DNA of 8,845 nucleotides from JBBIRM01 sp037441765 (GTDB lineage Bacteria > Desulfobacterota > BSN033 > UBA1163): contig JBBIRM010000118.1 in assembly GCA_037441765.1 (NCBI GenBank), positions 1 to 8,845 on the forward strand, given 5' to 3'. The translations under genes were made by a program, and so were the position numbers. The notes beneath the pieces are model-generated. The model made no database searches. It saw only the letters and a program-made list of their open reading frames with translations, and had not been told where the DNA came from. Within the stretch, counting starts at the first letter, position 1. Each line of letters opens with the position of its first letter. Positions 1-5,169 of the stretch are shown here, in pieces.

Positions 1-160
1 ATTTGCATTGAAACTTCTATGACTTAATAGGGGGATAAAAGTGATAGACGGTCAGGATTTTAAATAACGTAAGCATCTCCATTTCCGTTATGACTAAAAA
101 TGATGATTTAAGCATTCTATAATAATATTGCTAAAGTGTATCTTCGAAAGGAATAAGAGG

Positions 161-268
161 ATGCGAATTGATGGAGCCTATACTATAACAGAGGAGATAG
201 TCTTTCAGGAGACTGGAACAAAGAAATTTGAGGATTATTATAGAGTAGGAGGGTCAGAAGATTACTGA
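161..268 (+). CDS. possible 35-residue small protein, unrecognised
   Basis: A short open frame starts at ATG 161 and ends at TGA 266-268. It encodes 35 mostly polar residues beginning MRIDGAYT and ending GGSEDY. A purine-rich AAAGGA lies eight bases before the ATG, and a perfect TATAAT occurs at 118-123, about the right distance for a -10 box. No convincing -35 hexamer is present. Its last seven bases overlap the end of the convergent coiled-coil gene. No family is recognised, and there is no membrane segment or cysteine motif. An ORF this short in AT-rich DNA can arise by chance, so this is a weak call resting only on the ribosome-binding-site-like sequence and the -10 match. Confidence 0.22.
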   Translation: MRIDGAYTITEEIVFQETGTKKFEDYYRVGGSEDY

Positions 269-654
269 TTCGGAGTTGAGATTAACTGCTGAAATGGAGT
301 AATATTCGGTCTCAAGTCTTTCAAACCTTTGATAGATTTTATCAAAATGCCTAAGGATATCTCAAATTTTTCATCATGTTCTTCTAATTTTTTCTCAATT
401 CTTTCAAACCTAATATCATTTAGATCAAATCTCCCATCGATTTGGACAAACCGCCTATCCACCTGGTCAAAACGACTGTCAATCTGGACAAATCTTCGAT
501 CTACTTTAACAAATTTCTTGTCAACTCGATCAAACTGTTTATCAATTTTTACAAACTTGGGCCTGAGGATCACTTTATAAAATTCTTTCAGGACTTCTGA
601 AATATCTTTTTTACTTATTCCCTCTGTCTTAACAATCTTCTTTTTCTTTCCCAA
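262..654 (-). CDS. heptad-repeat coiled-coil protein, function unknown
   Basis: This encodes a 130-residue soluble protein. The start is a TTG at 654-652, chosen because GGGGAGG stands six bases upstream and no ATG with a comparable site is near. The N-terminus is lysine-rich (MGKKKKIVKT). Residues 34-96 are nine consecutive heptads of the form F-x-x-I/V-D-x-K/R. Phe occupies one core position and mostly Ile or Val the other, with Asp/Glu and Lys/Arg flanking, which predicts a regular homo-oligomeric coiled coil. The tail (residues 100-130) has a short hydrophobic helix followed by a Pro/Gln-rich end. There is no signal peptide or membrane segment. Similar short heptad-array proteins are common in environmental bacteria and are usually annotated only as hypothetical or coiled-coil. 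It is transcribed divergently from the ferredoxin-like gene. The coding call is solid, but no specific function can be given. Confidence 0.75.
   Translation of the reverse strand: MGKKKKIVKTEGISKKDISEVLKEFYKVILRPKFVKIDKQFDRVDKKFVKVDRRFVQIDSRFDQVDRRFVQIDGRFDLNDIRFERIEKKLEEHDEKFEISLGILIKSIKGLKDLRPNITPFQQLISTPNQ
367..555 (-). repeat. nine tandem 21-bp units encoding heptads
   Basis: Within the coiled-coil gene, nine in-frame 21-base units follow one another without interruption. Each unit encodes one heptad starting with Phe (the last with Leu) and carries Asp/Glu at the fifth position. DNA similarity between units is partial while the protein pattern is strict. This is what is expected if the array arose by tandem duplication and then diverged under selection for the coiled coil. 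Arrays of this kind can gain or lose whole 21-base units without a frameshift. Confidence 0.7.
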
Positions 655-683
655 AAGATTCCTCCCCTTTTTAATTATTAAAC

Positions 684-712
684 AATTTATCGTTAAACAT
701 TTCTAATGTCAA
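684..712 (-). promoter_or_regulatory. sigma70-type promoter of the coiled-coil gene
   Basis: On the minus strand a perfect TTGACA (712-707) is followed, after exactly 17 bases, by TAAATT (689-684), which matches four of six -10 positions. Transcription would start near 677, leaving a leader of roughly 23 bases that carries the GGGGAGG ribosome binding site. Position, spacing and orientation all suit the coiled-coil gene. The -35 box lies just outside the long inverted repeat in the same intergenic region. Confidence 0.55.
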
Positions 713-726
713 CTGAAAAATTAGAG

Positions 727-962
727 ATTTCGTAATCCCTCAATTAAGTGGGAATTATATGAATCTGGCAGGGATATCTCCGAAAATCTTATAAAGCGGG
801 TCGGTTAATAGAATGTCTGAAGAAAGAGATTTCATCTAAGGAGATGGTAGCCTTTTCAATACTCAAGGGATTCTGTAGTCAGGGAGCACTCAAAGGTTTC
901 CGCTATAAGATTTTCTCCGACATCCCTACCCGATTCCCCTGATGAGTGAGGTGTTACGAGAT
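727..962. repeat. long imperfect inverted repeat in the divergent intergenic region
   Basis: Bases 761-799 and 900-936 are inverted copies: 31 of 37 aligned bases agree, with one 2-base gap. The similarity continues outward at about 18 of 27 bases (727-753 against 962-936), after a 7-8 base length difference. The pair therefore amounts to two arms of about 63-73 bases around a roughly 100-base centre. Transcribed RNA could fold into a long imperfect stem. No ORF of useful length lies inside, and no transposase or obvious target duplication was seen. It could be a MITE-like relic, a structured RNA gene, or a transcription boundary between the divergent genes. The sequence alone does not decide between these. 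Confidence 0.6.
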
Positions 963-1108
963 TTCAGTATATCCTCTCATTGAAAGTTTAAAAATATTTT
1001 AGGCTTATGATAAACCGCTATGTGAATTCAGATAGTTTTTCTGGAAGGTAAGTTGAAATTACAGTACAAAAATCTTTTTAAATTAAGACTCCTAATTTTA
1101 TTTATTCT

Positions 1109-1150
1109 TTGACTTAAATCAAGGAAAAAAAATTAGTTGAAGGTTATTTT
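1109..1150 (+). promoter_or_regulatory. FNR-like site and putative class II promoter of the ferredoxin-like gene
   Basis: TTGACTTAAATCAA at 1109-1122 matches the FNR/CRP-superfamily consensus TTGAT-N4-ATCAA with a single difference (C for T at position five). A TATTTT hexamer at 1145-1150 could be the -10 box. If so, transcription starts near 1157 and the site is centred at -41.5, the standard position for class II activation by FNR-type regulators. The -10 match is only four of six and was picked partly because it fits, so the site itself is more certain than the exact promoter. It implies oxygen- or nitrogen-oxide-responsive expression of the downstream iron-sulfur protein. Confidence 0.55.
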
Positions 1151-1164
1151 TTAATTAAAATAAC
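1143..1164 (+). promoter_or_regulatory. AT-rich hairpin just before the ribosome binding site
   Basis: GTTATTTT (1143-1150) and AAAATAAC (1157-1164) are perfect inverted 8-base arms around the self-complementary TTAATT. The hairpin ends three bases before AAGGAGG (1168-1174), which is five bases from the ATG at 1180. It overlaps the proposed -10 box, so it may act as a palindromic DNA site or as a weak leader hairpin. It could also be chance in AT-rich DNA. Confidence 0.35.
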
Positions 1165-1179
1165 TCTAAGGAGGAAAAA

Positions 1180-1956
1180 ATGGTAAATAGAAAGATCATT
1201 AAAATTGATGAGGAGAAGTGTACAGGTTGTGGGCTTTGTATTCCCAATTGCGCAGAAGGGGCCATCCAGATTATTGATGGGAAAGCAAAACTGGTAAGCG
1301 AAAAGTTTTGTGACGGCCTGGGAGCCTGTCTCGGATATTGTCCAGAAAGTGCCATCACAATAATTGAAAGAGAGGCTGAAGATTTCGATGAAAAAGCCGT
1401 CAAAGCTCACCTTCAACAGAAGAACACACAAATTCAACCCAAACCTCAGCCTGCTTTTACAGGATGTCCTTCTTCAACTGTCATGCATTTTAAAATTTCT
1501 GAAACCCCATCAGGCATAGAGACTATAAGGCAATCTGTTTCTCAACTTACCCAATGGCCTATCCAATTGAAACTGGTTCCAATTGGTGCACCTTACTTCC
1601 AAGATGCCGATCTTTTAATTACAGCAGATTGCGTTCCATTTGCTTACGCAAATTTTCATGGAGAATTTCTAAAAGGAAAGGCCTTGGTTGTGGGATGTCC
1701 GAAACTGGATGATATCCAGTTTTATAAAGAGAAGTTGGCGGAGATATTTAAAATGAACTCTATTAAGAGTGTGACTATTCTCCATATGGAAGTCCCTTGT
1801 TGCTTTGGACTTGTTATGGCGACAGAAGAAGCCCTCGCTTCTTCGGGTAAGAAAATTCCCTTAAAGAAAATAAAGATTGGAATCCGTGGAGATATCAAAT
1901 CTGAAGAAGAGGTTCAAACATTAGAACCCCAAAGAAGGATTGCCCATTTACATTAA
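1180..1956 (+). CDS. ferredoxin-like iron-sulfur protein with cysteine-rich C-terminal domain
   Basis: This is a 258-residue cytoplasmic protein. The start is fixed by a strong AAGGAGG five bases before ATG 1180. Residues 1-65 form a bacterial-type ferredoxin domain. The first motif is C14-x2-C17-x2-C20-x3-C24. The second is C44-x5-C50-x3-C54-P, in which the usual second cysteine is Leu47. By the normal ferredoxin cross-over, cluster 1 would have four cysteine ligands (14, 17, 20, 54) and cluster 2 only three (24, 44, 50). A charged linker leads to a C-terminal domain of about 160 residues with further cysteines at 96 (GCPSS), 151 (ADC), 173 (GCPKLDD) and 207-208 (VPCCFG), which could hold another cofactor. 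The architecture is familiar from anaerobic bacteria, usually labelled 4Fe-4S ferredoxin, with no established reaction. It probably moves electrons in anaerobic metabolism. It stands alone on its strand, behind an FNR-like site. Confidence 0.85.
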   Translation: MVNRKIIKIDEEKCTGCGLCIPNCAEGAIQIIDGKAKLVSEKFCDGLGACLGYCPESAITIIEREAEDFDEKAVKAHLQQKNTQIQPKPQPAFTGCPSSTVMHFKISETPSGIETIRQSVSQLTQWPIQLKLVPIGAPYFQDADLLITADCVPFAYANFHGEFLKGKALVVGCPKLDDIQFYKEKLAEIFKMNSIKSVTILHMEVPCCFGLVMATEEALASSGKKIPLKKIKIGIRGDIKSEEEVQTLEPQRRIAHLH

Positions 1957-2138
1957 TTAAATTGGATCAGCAAAAGAACCACTCTATCTCCCAGCCTAAA
2001 AAATGTGAGAGATTAACAATACTTTCATTGAGTTTAAGATCTCTAAAGACAGGGGACTTCGGGACTAAATGGGGGGAATAAACCAGAAGGTAGTTATTGA
2101 GGAAGGTCTATAATTTTTTTGAATGTAGGAAGAGTAGT

Positions 2139-2169
2139 GAGAAGCAGAGGGTATTTCCCCCTGCTTCTC
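2139..2169. terminator. strong hairpin between convergent genes, likely terminator
   Basis: Thirteen-base arms (2139-2151 and 2157-2169) pair with one mismatch (A2148/C2160) around a TATTT loop. The stem lies 20 bases past the stop of the minus-strand fmdB-type gene and about 180 bases past the plus-strand ferredoxin-like gene. It could therefore stop transcription from either side. Neither flank has a proper T-tract, so it is not a textbook intrinsic terminator. Confidence 0.55.
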
Positions 2170-2188
2170 TTATCCATTGAGGTGAAGT

Positions 2189-2353
2189 TTAACTCTTTCG
2201 GGAGGTCTTTACCTGAAAGGCTGAAATAAGTTGTTCCAATTTTTTCCCACCACATTTTGGACACTTTGCCTTCCCAGCGTCGTGGTCTTTGATGCTAAGG
2301 ACGAGAGAAAACTTCTTATTGCATTTCGGACATTGGTATTCATAGGTGGGCAT
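2189..2353 (-). CDS. FmdB-family zinc-ribbon protein
   Basis: This is a 54-residue protein starting at ATG 2353, with AAGGAGG eight bases upstream. It begins MPTYEYQCPKC, the characteristic opening of the FmdB regulatory-protein family. Two CPxC knuckles, C8/C11 and C31/C34, are separated by about 20 residues and would bind one zinc ion in a zinc-ribbon fold. The rest is Lys-rich and ends ...KTSRKS. Family members usually run about 60-110 residues with a low-complexity tail, so this is a minimal version. FmdB was named from a putative regulator near formylmethanofuran dehydrogenase genes in a methylotroph. For most relatives the role is unproven, and they may act as nucleic-acid-binding or metallochaperone-like proteins. 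It has its own promoter and a hairpin after it, so it looks like a single-gene unit convergent with the ferredoxin-like gene. The family call is confident, the function is not. Confidence 0.88.
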   Translation of the reverse strand: MPTYEYQCPKCNKKFSLVLSIKDHDAGKAKCPKCGGKKLEQLISAFQVKTSRKS

Positions 2354-2483
2354 TGGCTCTCCCTCCTTTCCTGATAAAGTTTAATAAATCCCTCACCTCT
2401 TTTTTACCAAGTTTAGTAAGCCCCGTCATCTGCCCTGGAAATGAGTTAATTTCCTTTTTAATAAAGCCAGGCTCAGGTATAAA

Positions 2484-2496
2484 TGAAACGGTTTCA
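2484..2496. promoter_or_regulatory. palindrome TGAAAC-N-GTTTCA at the predicted fmdB start site
   Basis: A perfect 6+6 base inverted repeat with a one-base centre occupies 2484-2496. The nearby -10 box on the minus strand (2508-2503) would place the transcription start at about 2496. The palindrome therefore covers roughly the first 13 transcribed bases, a common place for a repressor operator. No regulator is identified. The core arms could also form only a tiny hairpin in RNA, so a DNA operator is the better guess. Confidence 0.4.
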
Positions 2497-2502
2497 ATCG
2501 AT

Positions 2503-2531
2503 AATATAAAAATATGAAATTTCTCTGTCAA
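2503..2531 (-). promoter_or_regulatory. near-consensus sigma70 promoter upstream of the fmdB-type gene
   Basis: On the minus strand, a perfect TTGACA (2531-2526) is followed by a 17-base spacer and TATATT (2508-2503), five of six -10 positions. It begins 20 bases after the stop codon of the MFS gene and points at the fmdB-type gene, giving a leader of about 140 bases. This matters for annotation because the TTG inside the -35 box could be misread as the start of a 63-residue ORF (2340-2531). Confidence 0.6.
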
Positions 2532-2550
2532 GAGGGTTCCATTTGTTCTA

Positions 2551-3807
2551 TCAGATTTTTTGACCCTCTCTAAATCTCATCACCCTCTTGAGCCTCCAGA
2601 CGACCAACGAACCCACCCATCCCCCCAATCCCAAAACCATGAAGGCCCATCCCCAACGAGGGAAATACCCAACCGTCTCCAGGGCATCCTTAGGGTTCGT
2701 CACATCAAGGATATAGCCAAAAACAATAGGGGAGAGAGAGGCGGACCCAAATCCCAAAAGGGATTGGAGGGCCATCGTCCTTCCTAAACCGCCTGGGTGT
2801 GCCAACTCGGTCACTCCAGTGGAAATGGAGGATGAGTCTGCAGTGACCAACAACCCATATAAAATGGATATTAAAATGATGAACCATAATGGAAGAGTGA
2901 TGGTCCAGCCAATGATGAAAGAGACCAATCCACTTCCTAACATGACGACTATAATTGTATTGGTCCGTCCAAACCTATCGGAGAGAATTCCCCCCAGTGT
3001 ATTGGAGATGGCTCCTGCCAAAATGACGATTCCGGTGATGAAGGAGCTAAGACCTACCGCTCTTGAAAAATCGTATTTCAAGGCAAGAAAACTGGCGGTC
3101 AAAAAGGCTACCATCCAGGCTCTCATACCGAACATCTCCCACATGTGAGCCATATACCCGCCAATCATCATCAGTGCAGGCCTATTTCTTAATATCTCTC
3201 CTAATGGCATTTTCACAATCTCTTCTACCCTTCTCTGGTTTCTTCCCCCTATTTTAAACAAGGCAATTATTCCCCCTCCAATTGGTCCTAATGATGTGAG
3301 GAAGAAAGCCCATCTCCAATTGAAAAGAGAGTTAAATAACCCAGTTAGGAAAAGTGAGAGGGAGAGACCCAATGAGAATGCCCCTACATAAATACCAATC
3401 GCTTTTCCCCTCTCACGAGAAACAAATCTCTCAGAAACCATTCTTAGCCCGGGCATATAAGTTCCTGCAAGACCAATACCCATCAGAGTCCTGAGGATTA
3501 AGGCGGAATAAAACCCATCAGCCCATATGGAAAATAAAATTCCCCAGAACCCTGCCCAAAGGGCGCTAAGGATATAAATGGGCTGGGGTCGAATGTAGTC
3601 GGTCAGGGAGGTTAGAAAGGCGACGGCAAAAATATATCCAATATGATAAGATGAAAAAATCCAACCTGCCTGGGCACTGGTTAGGGACCAATCCTTTTGA
3701 AGGACTGGAAGAAGGGCTCCGTAGTTTGATAAGACCAGCATCGTTCCAATCTCGCTTAATGAAAGCCACACTAACCATCGAAATCGATCATCGAGATGCA
3801 TCCCCAT
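2551..3807 (-). CDS. major facilitator superfamily transporter, substrate unknown
   Basis: This is an inner-membrane secondary transporter of about 418 residues with roughly twelve hydrophobic segments, the usual MFS size. Residues 12-35 form the first membrane helix. A charged RERGKA loop lies near residues 131-136. GGILSDRFGR at about 272-281 is the second-half copy of the MFS motif-A loop. No substrate can be read from the sequence; export of small molecules is plausible. The frame is open further upstream to 3957, but that extension is hydrophilic, unlike a transporter N-terminus, and lies entirely inside mrfB. ATG 3807 (or ATG 3801) is preferred. GGAGG is at 3828-3824, 16 bases before ATG 3807 and longer than ideal, so translation probably depends on coupling to mrfB, whose stop codon (3790-3788) it overlaps by 14-20 bases. 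It is the last gene of the minus-strand run. Confidence 0.82.
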   Translation of the reverse strand: MGMHLDDRFRWLVWLSLSEIGTMLVLSNYGALLPVLQKDWSLTSAQAGWIFSSYHIGYIFAVAFLTSLTDYIRPQPIYILSALWAGFWGILFSIWADGFYSALILRTLMGIGLAGTYMPGLRMVSERFVSRERGKAIGIYVGAFSLGLSLSLFLTGLFNSLFNWRWAFFLTSLGPIGGGIIALFKIGGRNQRRVEEIVKMPLGEILRNRPALMMIGGYMAHMWEMFGMRAWMVAFLTASFLALKYDFSRAVGLSSFITGIVILAGAISNTLGGILSDRFGRTNTIIVVMLGSGLVSFIIGWTITLPLWFIILISILYGLLVTADSSSISTGVTELAHPGGLGRTMALQSLLGFGSASLSPIVFGYILDVTNPKDALETVGYFPRWGWAFMVLGLGGWVGSLVVWRLKRVMRFREGQKI

Positions 3808-5071
3808 TTCTTTTTCTTTCGATCCTCCGCTTTCTCTGAAGAAGATGCTCAATCTCATCCTGCTGATCAGGCTTAAGTCTCTTGAGGGCCTGGTCCACAT
3901 AGAAGATCGCCTTTTCATAATTTTTGAGTCTATGTTCATGATATTTGGCCAGCTCAATGTATGGATAATTATCCTTTGGATAAGGCCAGGTTGTCATCTC
4001 CTCCCAGAGAGAAGATGCTCTCTCTCCTTGCCCTGTCTTTTTAAAAGCCATTGAAAGCCACTTCATCACCTCCCACAATAGATCGTTTTCACATCGCTTA
4101 AGAGCAATTTCAAAAGATGAGATGGCCTTCTCCCGATCGCCATGTTCCCAGAATAGCCTTCCCAATGCAAAATGTTCGATTCCCTTTCTTGGTTTCGAAG
4201 CACGCGGATCATGATAAACAAGATGGATTCTCCCTATCAGTGCAACCATTGAGAGGATATCCATTTGATTATGATAAAAGATTGGTTGAATTCTAAGAGC
4301 ATCACCTGTTTGAAGATATTCAAAGTAAAGGCTGGGAATCCATTCCGAAGGAATATCGTCTAACCGCTCCATTCCCAATAATTGGGATTCGAGGGTAATT
4401 AGTCGACAGTTCTCATAAGATCCTTTCCAGATCTTTCTTGCAGGGTAAAGGAGGTCAAAATTGGGTATCTCCCTGATATTCGTTGGAATCCGGGAAAGGA
4501 TGAATCGAGTCTCCAATAAAGGTAGATCGTAATATTTCCCATTAAAGGTAACCAAAAATTGGAACTCATCGAGCCGTTCCTCAACAAGGGAAAGGGAAGC
4601 CTTCTCTTCAGAATAGTCCCTCATAAAGAATTGGTGGATCAGAAATCCATTCTCTTCGAAAAAACCCAATCCCACCATAAAAACAAAGGTCCCTGTTCCT
4701 CCAGACAGACCTGTTGTCTCGATATCGAGAAAGAGACCTTTCCGAAGCTCCATTCCCTTTAACCGATCATCTCTTGAGAGGAGATGGGCAGGGTAAGTAG
4801 GAATATTAAGAATTTCCGATAGCGTCATCTCTCCACATCTAAACTCTAAAGGATAAAGGGTCCTCTTTTGGAAGGACTCCCCATATGGTGTCAAAACCAC
4901 CTCCCCTCCTATCAGTTCTTCAAGAGGTAGGAAGGTTTTTTCCCGATAAACCTTCTTCGGCTCAAGAAGGCCTTCTAACCTCCTCCTTAAATCGCTGGGG
5001 ATCTTAGACTTTTGTTCTTCGAAGGTTTCGGGCACTGAAGTTAGTCTTTTGAGTCTTTCTTTAAGATCCAT
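3788..5071 (-). CDS. mrfB: MrfB/YprB-type DEDD exonuclease with TPR domain
   Basis: This is a 427-residue protein from ATG 5071 (MDLKERLKRL). The frame stays open to TTG 5113, but this start best fits the beginning of known relatives. After about 100 N-terminal residues comes a DnaQ/RNase H-like 3'-5' exonuclease fold. D116 and E118 sit in LFLDIETTGLSGG, D182 in FNGKYYDLPLL, and D271 in YHNQMDILS with the preceding His267. Together they give the four metal-binding acidic residues of the DEDD family, all intact. Residues from about 297 to 400 contain three TPR-like helix pairs, likely for protein contact. In Bacillus subtilis MrfB acts with the helicase MrfA to remove mitomycin C adducts without UvrABC. 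The gene follows the mrfA homologue on the same strand, which strongly supports the identification. Activity in this organism is inferred. Confidence 0.88.
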   Translation of the reverse strand: MDLKERLKRLTSVPETFEEQKSKIPSDLRRRLEGLLEPKKVYREKTFLPLEELIGGEVVLTPYGESFQKRTLYPLEFRCGEMTLSEILNIPTYPAHLLSRDDRLKGMELRKGLFLDIETTGLSGGTGTFVFMVGLGFFEENGFLIHQFFMRDYSEEKASLSLVEERLDEFQFLVTFNGKYYDLPLLETRFILSRIPTNIREIPNFDLLYPARKIWKGSYENCRLITLESQLLGMERLDDIPSEWIPSLYFEYLQTGDALRIQPIFYHNQMDILSMVALIGRIHLVYHDPRASKPRKGIEHFALGRLFWEHGDREKAISSFEIALKRCENDLLWEVMKWLSMAFKKTGQGERASSLWEEMTTWPYPKDNYPYIELAKYHEHRLKNYEKAIFYVDQALKRLKPDQQDEIEHLLQRKRRIERKRNGDASR

Positions 5072-5129
5072 ACTCAATATTAGGGTCATTGGTTCGAGGG
5101 CTGTCGAGGTCAAGGATTTTCTTTATCAC
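5061..5129 (-). CDS. possible 22-residue leader peptide before mrfB
   Basis: GTG 5129 opens a 22-codon frame (VIKKILDLDSPR...) preceded by AAGGAT. Its TAA stop (5063-5061) overlaps the first codons of mrfB, whose ATG is at 5071-5069. mrfB has no good Shine-Dalgarno site of its own, so ribosomes finishing this peptide could restart on mrfB. The frame is short and shows no family resemblance, so chance is a real alternative. Confidence 0.2.
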   Translation of the reverse strand: MIKKILDLDSPRTNDPNIEYGS

Positions 5130-5169
5130 ATCAATCCTTAAACCCTTTAAGCCTTTCCTACTTAAGGAT
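5112..5169 (-). promoter_or_regulatory. mutually exclusive hairpins at the mrfA-mrfB junction
   Basis: In the minus-strand RNA three segments occur in order: AUCCUUAA (5169-5162, last codons of mrfA), UUAAGGAUU (5141-5133) and AAUCCUU (5118-5112). The middle segment can pair with the first (8 bp, loop about 20) or with the third (7 bp, loop 14), but not both. A smaller perfect stem, CTTAAA/TTTAAG (5151-5146 / 5142-5137 on the minus strand), also competes. The middle segment contains the only purine-rich AAGGAU ribosome-binding-like sequence before mrfB. Ribosomes finishing mrfA would cover the first segment, so mrfA translation could change access to the mrfB start. There is no T-tract, so control of translation is likelier than termination. 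Confidence 0.35.

Larger units (their letters stand above)
655..1179. other. 525-base divergent intergenic region, no gene seen
   Basis: Only trivial ORFs (8-13 codons) occur here on the plus strand. The region holds the promoter of the coiled-coil gene, the long inverted repeat, the FNR-like site, and the hairpin and ribosome binding site of the ferredoxin-like gene, each listed separately. The octamer GAGATTTC occurs three times in the same orientation, at 724-731, 826-833 and 958-965. No tRNA or known riboswitch was recognised. Confidence 0.5.

Noticed and set aside
64..91. ATAACG / CGTTAT inverted repeat near the window start.
   Set aside because: Six-base arms with a 16-base loop in AT-rich DNA are expected by chance.
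329..580. 83-residue plus-strand ORF rich in Ser, Asn and Leu.
   Set aside because: It is the antisense reading of the heptad array, and its own apparent periodicity comes from those 21-base units.
940..990. Hammerhead-ribozyme-like core: CTGATGA, a short stem, then GAGA.
   Set aside because: The invariant GAAA is GAGA here, and the sequences around it do not form stem I or a convincing stem III with a UH cleavage site, so it is unlikely to be active.
1144..1437. 97-residue minus-strand ORF opposite the ferredoxin domain.
   Set aside because: The plus strand encodes clear cysteine motifs with a strong ribosome binding site, while the minus frame has no recognisable protein.
2340..2531. 63-residue minus-strand ORF starting at TTG 2531.
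   Set aside because: The TTG is the first half of a perfect -35 box, no ribosome binding site precedes it, and no family is recognised. It is better explained as the fmdB leader, although a shorter internal frame cannot be excluded.
2531..2569. AGAGGGT / ACCCTCT inverted repeat after the MFS gene.
   Set aside because: Seven-base arms with a 25-base loop and no T-tract make a poor terminator, and one arm touches the fmdB -35 box.
3808..3957. 50-residue N-terminal extension of the MFS transporter.
   Set aside because: It is hydrophilic, precedes the first membrane helix and lies entirely in another frame of mrfB. The start at 3807 or 3801 gives a normal MFS N-terminus.
5072..5113. 14-residue N-terminal extension of mrfB from TTG 5113.
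   Set aside because: There is no good ribosome binding site, and relatives begin close to MDLKERL. It remains possible, but ATG 5071 is preferred.
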